Positions 56,250 to 64,000 of a stretch of DNA of 64,000 bases are shown one piece after another (position 1 is the first letter of the stretch; each line of letters starts with the position of its first letter). The notes beneath the pieces are model-generated. The model was not told the DNA's origin and ran no database searches. It saw only the letters and a list, made by a program, of their open reading frames with translations. The stretch lies in the NCBI RefSeq assembly GCF_005116675.2, contig NZ_CP050699.1, positions 4,266,001-4,330,000 of the forward strand, written 5' to 3'. Position numbers and translations under genes: made by a program. This DNA comes from Desulfosediminicola ganghwensis. Its GTDB lineage: Bacteria; Desulfobacterota; Desulfobulbia; Desulfobulbales; Desulfocapsaceae.

Positions 56250-56497
56250 TTGTGAACCTCATTGAATCACTTAAGCGACATGCCCAGATGGTCAAGCTCT
56301 GCTGCTACATTGGGGTCGGGCTGATCGTATTCTGGAGCGCTGTCGCAGTGGACACTCACCACGCCCACACCTGGCTTGAAAAGATTCCAGGATTCTGGTC
56401 GCTGTTCGCCCTGCTTTCCTGCATAGTGCTCATTTTCTTCGCAGTCTGGTTCGGCAAAGCCGGAATTCAGACACGGGAGGACTACTATGACAACTAG
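56246..56497 (+). CDS. Small two-helix membrane protein inside the complex I operon
   Basis: 83 residues with two hydrophobic helices (about residues 18-38 and 50-68) and a polar C-terminus GIQTREDYYDN. Starts with an ATGA overlap on the Mrp-like gene and ends 11 bases into the next antiporter-like gene, so translation of the three should be coupled. No family recognised. Its position suggests it is a subunit or assembly aid of this expanded complex I. Confidence 0.72.
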   Translation: MIVNLIESLKRHAQMVKLCCYIGVGLIVFWSAVAVDTHHAHTWLEKIPGFWSLFALLSCIVLIFFAVWFGKAGIQTREDYYDN

Positions 56498-58277
56498 TTT
56501 TATACATCCCGCCCTCATTTTGATCTGCGGGGCGCTGATCCTCCCATTTATAAAAGATCCGTTCAGAAAGCCGTATCTTGTTCTGATCCCCTTTCTGACC
56601 TTCATCGATGTCCTCTACCTGAGCCAGCATCATGGTGTCTACGGTGTCTTCACCTTCATGGAAGACTGGACACTCACCTTTGGTCGGGTTGACAGCCTCT
56701 CGTTGGTGTTCGCCTTCATCATGGCGCTGATGTCAATTATCGGCACTGTCTACGGACTCCATGTCGAAGACGAATGGCATCATATTGCTGCCTGGTTTTA
56801 CGTAGCCGGTTCACTGGGCGTAATCCTTTGTGGGGATTACCTGGTACTCTTTCTCTTCTGGGAGATCATGGCGTTTGCTTCCACCTTCCTGGTCTGGTTC
56901 AACAAAGAGGAAGGGTCACTCGCCGCAGGTTACCGCTACCTGCTGGTTCACACCTTTGGTGGACTCGTTCTGCTCCTCGGTTTCGTACTCCGTTACCAGG
57001 CAACCGGCGATCTTTCATTCAGCCACATGGATGAATCCAACATGCAGCTGTACACCTGGCTGATCATGATCGGCCTGATGCTGAACGCTGCTGTTCCACC
57101 TCTGCACTCCTGGTTGCCGGACGCGTACAGTAAGGCCACTGTGGTCGGTGCCGTATTTATGTGCGCTTTTACAACCAAAACCGCAATCTACACCCTTGCC
57201 AGAGCATGTGCCGGATTCGACATACTGATTTACCTTGGCGTCTTCATGGCCATCCTCGGCATTATCTATGCGTTAATCGAAAATGATATCCGCAGACTAC
57301 TCGGCTGGGAGATTGTCAGCCAGGTGGGCTACATGGTTGCCGGTGTCGGTATTGGTACAGCACTGGCCATTAACGGTACCGCCGCTCACGCCTTCGCCCA
57401 CATTCTTTACAAGGGGCTGCTGTTCATGGCTGCCGGTTCTGTCATATATGCGACAGGGAAATCGAAATTCACTGAGCTTGGTAATCTCTATAAGAAAATG
57501 CCACTGACCCTGATGTTTATGGTCATTGGAGGCCTGTCTGTCTCGGCCTTTCCATTTCTCTCCGGATTTGTTTCCAAATCGATGATTATCAGCGCCGGAT
57601 TTGAAGAACACCTGCTGATCCCGGCATTCCTGCTCACCATGGTTTCTGCCGGAACGTTCCTGGTTGCCGGCCTGCGTCTGCCATATCTGATTTTCTTTGG
57701 CGAAGACCGTTGTTCCGAAGAAACACGCGCCAAAGCTATCGATCCCCCATGGAATATGACCATGGCCATGGGCATAGCAGCATTCTTCTGTCTCATCGTT
57801 GGCTGCTATCTGCCGTTTCTCTATGACATGCTTCCGTTTCCTGAGGTCAGCTACCACCCATACAGCGCATATCACCTGAGTGAGACCCTGCAGATACTCG
57901 CTCTTACCGCTCTGGGCTTCTATTTCTTCAAGGACCGGATTGGGCCCAAGGCAACTATCAGCTTTGATCTGGATTGGTTCTACCGCAAAGGCGGTCAGGC
58001 TTTCTTCTGGCTGGCCAGGAAACCTATCCAGGCTGTCGATACCGCCTGGGGTGAAGTCTACAAAGTAGTCGGTCTCAGTTCACTTATGACCACCGCCAAG
58101 TTCTGGGGCTGGTTTGACTGGCACGGCATTGACGGAGTTGTGGACGGTACTGCCCGTCTGGTTCGTAATGTGGGTAGCAGACTGAGCCGCACCCTGCAGA
58201 GGGGACAGATTCAGGTCACTCTCTACTTTACGATATCATTTGCAGCCGTCTTGCTGTTTGCCTTCGCCTGGCTTTAA
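56487..58277 (+). CDS. NuoL/MrpD-like antiporter subunit with C-terminal extension
   Basis: 596 residues. Proton-path positions: LFWEIMAF with Glu126, FTTKTAIY with Lys231, HILYKGLLFM and SGFVSKSMIIS with the TM12 lysine. However, the TM7 lysine next to the PLHSWLPDAY element is asparagine 200 (MLNAAVPPLHSWLP). This form is common in a separate subfamily of Mrp-like D subunits. The last 100 residues (FDLDWFYRKGGQAFFWLARK, then DGVVDGTARLVRNVGSRL and a final helix) look like the lateral-helix tail of NuoL. GGAGG precedes the ATG. Confidence 0.86.
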   Translation: MTTSFIHPALILICGALILPFIKDPFRKPYLVLIPFLTFIDVLYLSQHHGVYGVFTFMEDWTLTFGRVDSLSLVFAFIMALMSIIGTVYGLHVEDEWHHIAAWFYVAGSLGVILCGDYLVLFLFWEIMAFASTFLVWFNKEEGSLAAGYRYLLVHTFGGLVLLLGFVLRYQATGDLSFSHMDESNMQLYTWLIMIGLMLNAAVPPLHSWLPDAYSKATVVGAVFMCAFTTKTAIYTLARACAGFDILIYLGVFMAILGIIYALIENDIRRLLGWEIVSQVGYMVAGVGIGTALAINGTAAHAFAHILYKGLLFMAAGSVIYATGKSKFTELGNLYKKMPLTLMFMVIGGLSVSAFPFLSGFVSKSMIISAGFEEHLLIPAFLLTMVSAGTFLVAGLRLPYLIFFGEDRCSEETRAKAIDPPWNMTMAMGIAAFFCLIVGCYLPFLYDMLPFPEVSYHPYSAYHLSETLQILALTALGFYFFKDRIGPKATISFDLDWFYRKGGQAFFWLARKPIQAVDTAWGEVYKVVGLSSLMTTAKFWGWFDWHGIDGVVDGTARLVRNVGSRLSRTLQRGQIQVTLYFTISFAAVLLFAFAWL

Positions 58278-58304
58278 TTCAACCTATTTTAAGGATCATT
58301 GGTA

Positions 58305-59828
58305 ATGGATCAGCTACTGATTAATCAGGGACCTCCACTGCTCAGCATACTTATTTTCCTACCGATAGCTGGAGCCTTCTTCATGCTGTTGGTGAACAAT
58401 GAGGATTTTGCCCGTTATTGGACGCTCGCCGTGACCTCACTCACTGCCGTTTTGTCCCTGCCTGTCCTTTTCGGCTTTGACAGATCGACGGCCGTCTTCC
58501 AGTTTGTTGAGAAACATACCTGGATTGAGTCTTTAAATATTAACTATATAGTTGGTGTCGACGGCATCTCAGTGCTTCTGCTGTTGATGACTACCTTTAT
58601 AATGCCATTCTGTGTCCTCGCCTCCTGGACATATATCAAGTCACGTGTTCAGGCGTTCATGATCTGCCTGCTCATCATGGAAGCGGCCATGGTCGGTGTG
58701 TTCGTGGCGCTTGACTTCGTACTTTTCTACATTCTCTGGGAAGCGATGCTCATCCCAATGTACATGCTTATCGGCATCTGGGGTGGACCGAGGAAGATCT
58801 ATGCTTCAGTCAAATTCTTTCTCTATACCCTGGCTGGCTCCGTATTACTGCTGGTTGCTATCATCTGGCTCTACTTCGAAAATAACAGCAGCTTCTTCAT
58901 CCCGGATATGATGTGGAACGGCTATTCATCGATGGCCCAGATGCTTATTTTCCTGGCGTTTTTCCTGGCATTTGCAATCAAGGTGCCGATGTTTCCATTC
59001 CATACCTGGTTGCCTGCAGCTCACGTTGAGGCCCCTACGGCCGGTTCTGTGATCCTGGCTTCAATCCTCTTGAAGATGGGTACCTACGGTTTCTTACGAT
59101 TTGCCCTGCCAATGGCTCCGGAAGCAACGGTTACGCTGATGCCATTCGTACTCTGGCTTTCCATTGCCGGCATTATTTACGGAGGATTCACCGCCCTCGC
59201 CCAGAGCGATATGAAAAAGCTTATCGCCTACTCTTCAGTTGGTCACATGGGTTTCGTGACCCTGGGTATCTTCGTGCTCAACCAGAGCGGTATCGAAGGT
59301 GCAATTCTGCAGATGGTCAATCACGGTATCACCACCGGTGCCTTGTTTCTCTGTGTGGGTATGATTTACGAGAGAACACATAGCCGTGAGCTCAAATCAG
59401 CGACAGGCGTTGGCCAATATATGCCAGTCTTTGTCACCTTCCTCGGATTCTTCTCACTTTCTTCGTTTGCATTTCCTGGCACCAACAGTTTTGTTGGTGA
59501 GTTCATGATTCTTGCCGGAGCTTTTGAACATAGCATTCCGCTCGCCCTTGCCGCTATTCCAGGTGCAGTACTTGCCGCGGCATATATGCTTCGCATGTTG
59601 CAGAAAGTTGTCTGGGGCGGGACTGATAATCCTGATCAATCCTGGCTCAAAGATCTGAATGTGAGAGAGATTGTCACTCTTTCACCATTCCTGTTCTTCG
59701 TTTTCTGGATAGGACTGAGCCCTCAACCCTTTATCAACCTCATGCGTGTCAGCGTTACAAATCTGATGAATGACTTCAACGCCTACAGCAATGGGGCTAT
59801 GGCAGTTGCTGAAGCGATAATACGCTAA
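58305..59828 (+). CDS. nuoM: NADH-quinone oxidoreductase subunit M
   Basis: 507 residues from ATG 58305 with AAGGA upstream. Conserved positions: ILWEAMLIPMYMLIG with Glu146, FAIKVPMFPFHTWLPAAH with Lys226, and SFVGEFMILAG with TM12 Glu399. The HVEAPTAGSVILASILLK segment is typical NuoM. One of the four antiporter-like subunits in this operon. nuoN follows 34 bases on. Confidence 0.93.
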   Translation: MDQLLINQGPPLLSILIFLPIAGAFFMLLVNNEDFARYWTLAVTSLTAVLSLPVLFGFDRSTAVFQFVEKHTWIESLNINYIVGVDGISVLLLLMTTFIMPFCVLASWTYIKSRVQAFMICLLIMEAAMVGVFVALDFVLFYILWEAMLIPMYMLIGIWGGPRKIYASVKFFLYTLAGSVLLLVAIIWLYFENNSSFFIPDMMWNGYSSMAQMLIFLAFFLAFAIKVPMFPFHTWLPAAHVEAPTAGSVILASILLKMGTYGFLRFALPMAPEATVTLMPFVLWLSIAGIIYGGFTALAQSDMKKLIAYSSVGHMGFVTLGIFVLNQSGIEGAILQMVNHGITTGALFLCVGMIYERTHSRELKSATGVGQYMPVFVTFLGFFSLSSFAFPGTNSFVGEFMILAGAFEHSIPLALAAIPGAVLAAAYMLRMLQKVVWGGTDNPDQSWLKDLNVREIVTLSPFLFFVFWIGLSPQPFINLMRVSVTNLMNDFNAYSNGAMAVAEAIIR

Positions 59829-59862
59829 GGATTAACCACAAACGACCCTTAAAGGTACAGCG

Positions 59863-61275
59863 ATGCTATTTCTACCTGAACTTACATTACTGGGAGCAGG
59901 ACTCGTCTTTTTCGCACTGAGTCTTGGAAATCATCCCTGCGACACCATCAGAAATGTGGCGATCACCTTATTTGCAATTGTCTTGGCCACAACTCTCGCC
60001 ACTGTCAACATGACAGGAGGGCTTTTCTACGATGCCTTCAGAGTTGATCTGTTTTCCCAGACATTCAAAGTGCTGATCGTGCTTGCCACACTCATAGTGG
60101 TAGTTTTCACCGACACCATGCCCGGGGTCAGTGCCAAATATAAAGCTGAATACTACATATTCCTGTCAATGTCGGTACTCGGCCTGATGATGCTTGTCTC
60201 AAGTGTTGAATTACTGGCAATCTTTGTTGCGCTTGAACTCTCCTCCTTTGCTGTCTACATCATGGTACCAATGCGCAGCACGGAACATGGCAGCAAGGCT
60301 CAAATGGAAGCAGGCATCAAATACCTGCTGTTTGGTGTTGCCGCGACAGGCTTCATGCTCTTTGGTATGAGCTACCTCTTCGGTCTCACCGGTTCCACCA
60401 GACTCGACGTAATAATTACCCAGCTTTCTACCATGTATACCCAGCCAGTAGTCGTTATAGCTGTGGCACTGGTATTGTCTGGATTCTTTTACAAGTTAGC
60501 TCTCTTTCCCTTCCACTTCTGGGTACCGGACATTTATCAGGGGGCCTCCAATGAGACCACCGCGTTTATCGCTGCTGTTCCCAAAATTGCTGCGGTGGCG
60601 ATGTTGACCCGGTTTGTGATTCTCGCAGGAGACACTGGTCAGGTGATGGTAAACCTGCTTATGGTTTGCGCCGTTGCCTCGATGTTTTATGGCAACCTGT
60701 CTGCTCTGGTTCAAAAGGATCTCAAGAGAATGCTGGGCTTTTCCGGCATCGCCCATGCCGGTTTCGTGTTAGTCGGCTTGCTCACGTTTAAAATAACTGG
60801 TTATACCGCGGCATTATATTACATAACTGGTTACGTCTTCATGAACCTCGCCTGTTTCCTGGTCATCTGCAGCGTTTCAAAAGACGGCACGAATCTCGCC
60901 ATTGAGGACTTAAGTGGTTTATACAAGAGAGCGCCCCTCCTGGCTTTGACACTTACCATCGGGCTCTTTTCTCTTGCCGGCATTCCTCCTTTTGTAGGTT
61001 TTACAGGCAAATTCATGTTACTCGTCAATGCCTTAAAGGAAGATTACCTGTTACTTGTTGTGCTGGCTGCGATTAACACCGCCATCGCAATCTACTATTA
61101 CCTCTCCGTTGTTCGCCTCGCCTTCTGTACCGATACTGAAGACCGCGGACAAGTACAGACAAGCTTTTTAACGAATGCCGCATCTGTACTACTCATTATC
61201 TGTATAATTGTGATGGGTATTTTACCATCCCAGTTCCTCAACCTTGCACAGTCATCCATCTCGGTTATCATGTAA
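59863..61275 (+). CDS. nuoN: NADH-quinone oxidoreductase subunit N
   Basis: 470 residues. VALELSSFAVYIMVP has Glu125, FYKLALFPFHFWVPDIYQGA has Lys211, and FVGFTGKFMLLVNALKE has the TM12 lysine, the NuoN pattern. AAAGG seven bases before the ATG. The last gene of the operon; a strong terminator lies 29 bases past the stop. Confidence 0.94.
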   Translation: MLFLPELTLLGAGLVFFALSLGNHPCDTIRNVAITLFAIVLATTLATVNMTGGLFYDAFRVDLFSQTFKVLIVLATLIVVVFTDTMPGVSAKYKAEYYIFLSMSVLGLMMLVSSVELLAIFVALELSSFAVYIMVPMRSTEHGSKAQMEAGIKYLLFGVAATGFMLFGMSYLFGLTGSTRLDVIITQLSTMYTQPVVVIAVALVLSGFFYKLALFPFHFWVPDIYQGASNETTAFIAAVPKIAAVAMLTRFVILAGDTGQVMVNLLMVCAVASMFYGNLSALVQKDLKRMLGFSGIAHAGFVLVGLLTFKITGYTAALYYITGYVFMNLACFLVICSVSKDGTNLAIEDLSGLYKRAPLLALTLTIGLFSLAGIPPFVGFTGKFMLLVNALKEDYLLLVVLAAINTAIAIYYYLSVVRLAFCTDTEDRGQVQTSFLTNAASVLLIICIIVMGILPSQFLNLAQSSISVIM

Positions 61276-61303
61276 TCAGTTACCGGTATTGCGTATAAAC
61301 CAC

Positions 61304-61341
61304 AAAGACCCGAAGGCAGAGTGCCTTCGGGTCTTTTTTTT
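61304..61341 (+). terminator. Strong terminator of the nuo operon
   Basis: AAAGACCCGAAGGC (61304-61317) pairs perfectly with 61323-61336, loop five bases, then a T-run to 61341. Confidence 0.9.
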
Positions 61342-61422
61342 ATCGTATACTGTTATTAACATGAGTACATTCCTGCCAATATCGATGTTAACCGCTCAAT
61401 ACAATAGACTCAGGAACAGTAA

Positions 61423-62658
61423 ATGAATAGCTGGCTTATATTTCTCTTGGTTGTAATCATTGGAAGTTATCTTCTTGAACTCACAATCTCCTACCTCAAC
61501 CTGAAGGCGCTTGATCCTCAGTTACCAAAGGAGTTTGACGATGTTTTTGATGCTCAGGAGTATGCAAAATCACAGGAATATACTCGTGCCAGGACCAGCC
61601 TTTCACTTATTTCAGGCAGCATCGGCACCTGCGCAACACTTACATTCCTGCTCCTTGGTGGCTTTAACCTTGTTGATTCCCTAGTTAGAAGTCTTGAACT
61701 CAACTCCATCCTTACTGGTCTTTGCTTCGCAGGTTTTCTTGCACTGCTAGGCTTTCTCCTGAACCTCCCTTTCTCGCTCTATTCAACTTTTGTCATAGAA
61801 GAGAGGTTTGGCTTTAACAATACTACAGCCACAACATACGTACTTGATATACTCAAATCCGCTCTGCTTATGGTGGTATTGGGTGGCCCTCTGCTCGCCC
61901 TTATACTGTGGTTTTTTGAAGCAGCAGGTTCACTTGCATGGATATATTGCTGGATTGGAGTTGTTCTCTTCTCAATTTTGATACAATTTCTCGCTCCTGT
62001 GATTATCATGCCGCTCTTTAATAAATTTTCACCTCTCGAAGATGGTGAACTTAAGGAGACAATCAATGGATATACCGAGCGTGAAAAGTTCCGGATTCAA
62101 GGCATATTTACCATGGACGGCTCTAAACGCTCCAGTAAGGTAAACGCTTTTTTTACCGGCTTTGGCAGATTCAGGAAAATTGTATTTTATGACACACTTA
62201 TGGAAAAACTCACCACAGGGGAGATAGTTGCGGTTCTTGCCCATGAAATGGGCCATTTCAAAAAGAAGCATATTATAAAGATGCTCGTGATCTCAGTAGT
62301 GCAGACAGGGATAATGTTCTACCTTCTGTCACTTATCATGCAGAATCAGGGGCTCTTTGAGGCCTTTAAAATGGATCATATCTCAACCTATGCCAGCCTG
62401 ATATTTTTCGGATATCTTTTTTCACCTGTCAACATGTTGGTGTCCATCGCTTTTAATTTTATCTCAAGAAAACATGAATATGAGGCCGATGCTTATGCTA
62501 TCGACAGCACCAGTACAGTGGATGATCTTATCAGCGGTTTAAAAAAATTAAGTCAGGCTAACCTGGTGAACTTAACCCCTCACCCGGTGGCGGTCTTTCT
62601 AGAATACACGCATCCTCCGGTTCTGGAACGCATTGAAGCCATCAGAAAATTGTCTTAG
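61423..62658 (+). CDS. M48 family membrane metallopeptidase (Ste24-like)
   Basis: 411 residues with four or more hydrophobic helices flanking a zinc protease core. The zinc motif is AHEMGHFKKKH (His274, Glu275, His278), and the third ligand Glu354 is in KHEYEADAYA. The N-terminal half matches the Peptidase_M48_N domain of CAAX prenyl protease Ste24. In bacteria such enzymes take part in membrane protein quality control. AGGA before the ATG. Monocistronic. Confidence 0.92.
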   Translation: MNSWLIFLLVVIIGSYLLELTISYLNLKALDPQLPKEFDDVFDAQEYAKSQEYTRARTSLSLISGSIGTCATLTFLLLGGFNLVDSLVRSLELNSILTGLCFAGFLALLGFLLNLPFSLYSTFVIEERFGFNNTTATTYVLDILKSALLMVVLGGPLLALILWFFEAAGSLAWIYCWIGVVLFSILIQFLAPVIIMPLFNKFSPLEDGELKETINGYTEREKFRIQGIFTMDGSKRSSKVNAFFTGFGRFRKIVFYDTLMEKLTTGEIVAVLAHEMGHFKKKHIIKMLVISVVQTGIMFYLLSLIMQNQGLFEAFKMDHISTYASLIFFGYLFSPVNMLVSIAFNFISRKHEYEADAYAIDSTSTVDDLISGLKKLSQANLVNLTPHPVAVFLEYTHPPVLERIEAIRKLS

Positions 62659-62847
62659 ACTAAGAGTATAACTGCATGGATAATGGTCTTGACAGGAATC
62701 GTCATTCGCGGTTGATTATAAGAGTTATCTATCCCTGCTCATCCCACCCTATTATATGTTGTACTATGCTAAGAAATAGTTGATGTTTTTTAGGGGCAGG
62801 CTGCTAATTAAACCTCAAGCTATTCCTCGAATTTTAGGAGAAAACAC

Positions 62848-63741
62848 ATGAAAAATAATGAGTTTCGCACCCCTCTCATCCAGTCGGGTGTCCTGCTTGT
62901 AGCAATCGTGCTCATCATCTCCATGGTCCCCTCAGGAGAAGGCACGGGTGCCGGCGGTTTCATCGGTGCAGCTGTATCAGGCTTTTTCAGTCTAATTCTG
63001 TTTCTTATTGCACTGACCCTGGCGATTGGTGTTTCCATTGCTGTCCTGATAGCTATCTTCATCGGAGCAATAGCCTTACAATCACCAGAAAGGGCGTCTT
63101 CCCTCTACGCGGAGACAAAACAGAGATTCTTAAACCTTCTCCAGAACGCAGCAGCAGGTTCCAGTGCTACAGACGTTTCAGATACCAGTATCTCTCAGGA
63201 GGATTATGACACTATGAAAAACGAGCTCGTATCACTTCAGGGCGCCAACCAGAAATTGCAGAACAACGTCTCAACTCTTAATTCAAAGAATGAGCAACTG
63301 CAGGAAGACCTTCACGGCTTAACCCTGATGGTGGATGAACTCAAGGAATCTGAGAAGAAAATTAATGAACTGATTCAATATCTCTCTTCTAAAGTCGATG
63401 AGGATCCGGATAGTGCTATTAAGGATCAGATTCACAAGCTGGAAGAGATGTACGCCAAAACCAATGAGAATATCAGCAACCTGGCTGGCAGAATAGAGTC
63501 TATTGAATCCAGTTCCGCCAAAACGGCTGTTGGTATCCACTCTTCAGGTATATTCCAGTATATAGAGTCCGAAGATGATAAAAAGCTATTCTCAGACAAG
63601 ATCCAGGAGGGTGTAAGCCAGGAACTTACCTATGCACAATTTGACAGCTTCCTTTCAGAAGCACTCCCAGCCCAACTGGATAAAATAATCAAGGATCACC
63701 CTTCACTCACTAAAGATTATATCCGTAGCATGCGTAAATAG
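62848..63741 (+). CDS. Membrane-anchored coiled-coil protein
   Basis: 297 residues with AGGAG before the ATG. Two or three helices in the first 80 residues (GVLLVAIVLIISMVP, then FFSLILFLIALTLAIG and VSIAVLIAIFIGAIALQ) precede a long coiled coil, about 115-225, rich in L, N, E and K, with QLQEDLHGLTLMVDELKESE and IHKLEEMYAKTNE. The end DKIIKDHPSLTKDYIRSMRK is helical and basic. No enzyme motif. It looks like a membrane-tethered structural or assembly protein. Family not recognised. Confidence 0.72.
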   Translation: MKNNEFRTPLIQSGVLLVAIVLIISMVPSGEGTGAGGFIGAAVSGFFSLILFLIALTLAIGVSIAVLIAIFIGAIALQSPERASSLYAETKQRFLNLLQNAAAGSSATDVSDTSISQEDYDTMKNELVSLQGANQKLQNNVSTLNSKNEQLQEDLHGLTLMVDELKESEKKINELIQYLSSKVDEDPDSAIKDQIHKLEEMYAKTNENISNLAGRIESIESSSAKTAVGIHSSGIFQYIESEDDKKLFSDKIQEGVSQELTYAQFDSFLSEALPAQLDKIIKDHPSLTKDYIRSMRK

Positions 63742-63770
63742 TTATAGAAGAGCAGATCCTGGAAGATTAT

Positions 63771-63806
63771 AAAAAAGGCCGGCAGAGTACTCTGTCGGCC
63801 TTTTTT
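63771..63806 (+). terminator. Intrinsic terminator after coiled-coil gene
   Basis: AAAAAAGGCCGGCAGA pairs with TCTGTCGGCCTTTTTT with one G-T pair, loop GTAC. Symmetric, so it may work on both strands. Confidence 0.85.
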
Positions 63807-63913
63807 ATTTGCGAACCATGTTTAGAATTTCGCGTACTCGGGCAGTTAACACTCCTTAGATACTCACCTGAATTTCAATTGAAAAGAATACCGAGCCCTC
63901 ACAACAAAACCTG

Positions 63914-63958
63914 TTGACAGTCTTCACCTCATCCTGTAGATTGCCGCGGTCTTTGAAA
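63914..63958 (+). promoter_or_regulatory. Candidate rRNA operon promoter with GC discriminator and boxA-like leader
   Basis: TTGACA (63914-63919) and TAGATT (63937-63942), spacer exactly 17 bases, followed by a GC-rich discriminator (GCCGCGG) as in stringently controlled rRNA/tRNA promoters. GGTCTTTGAAA (63948-63958) resembles boxA antiterminator elements. No gene begins before the window ends. If right, a 16S rRNA gene lies beyond base 64000. Confidence 0.4.
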
Positions 63959-64000
63959 CACGGAGAACAACACTCGACGACTAGAAGTCGCGCAGCTGAC

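Overview
The window looks like a stretch of core chromosome from an anaerobic, menaquinone-using Gram-negative bacterium, most likely a sulfate-reducing Desulfobacterota of the Desulfobulbales type. Pointers are a NADH-module-less nuo operon with Mrp-type antiporter subunits, a DUF3683-type FAD/Fe-S lactate oxidase-like protein, a glutaryl-CoA dehydrogenase, an acetate permease of the SatP family, menaquinone methyltransferase, Mn-type superoxide dismutase and RecBCD. The assignment is inferred from gene content only. I see no transposase, integrase, phage gene, CRISPR array or toxin-antitoxin pair.

Layout: 1-384 is the tail of an acetate permease. 640-5460 (minus) is a four-gene tripartite efflux operon (TolC, HlyD adaptor, ABC ATPase, MacB-like permease). 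5897-11201 carries a LysE exporter, a glutaryl-CoA dehydrogenase, a coiled-coil protein on the opposite strand, and an SBF transporter paired with a DUF2156 acyltransferase-like protein. 11261-15585 (minus) holds pyruvate kinase, a SUI1/YciH protein and topoisomerase III. 15988-17322 encodes two CDP-alcohol phosphotransferase domains in one chain. 17549-20110 has small proteins, including an exported Cys-rich repeat protein, then sodA. 20532-24176 is a 1214-residue FAD/Fe-S oxidoreductase. 24542-33000 is recC-recB-recD. 33212-45128 holds scattered housekeeping genes: usp, a MOSC protein, DUF1820, acyl-CoA ligase, ubiE/menE-type methyltransferase, alcohol dehydrogenase, asnS, a DUF89 protein, ttcA, a lipoprotein and hisB.

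45321-48417 is a translation and biosynthesis cluster: tRNA-Gly(GCC), rplM, rpsI, argC, truA. A LysR regulator (48519-49493) diverges from a thirteen-gene complex I operon (49783-61275): nuoA, B, C, D, H, I, J, K, an Mrp-like subunit, a small membrane protein, a NuoL/MrpD-like subunit, nuoM and nuoN. There is no nuoE, F or G, and there are four antiporter-like subunits instead of three. A Ste24 protease and a membrane-anchored coiled-coil protein follow. The last 100 bases look like a ribosomal RNA operon promoter and leader.

The items I rate as most worth checking are the expanded complex I, the tandem CDP-alcohol phosphotransferase with a substituted second active site, and the exported Cys-rich repeat protein.
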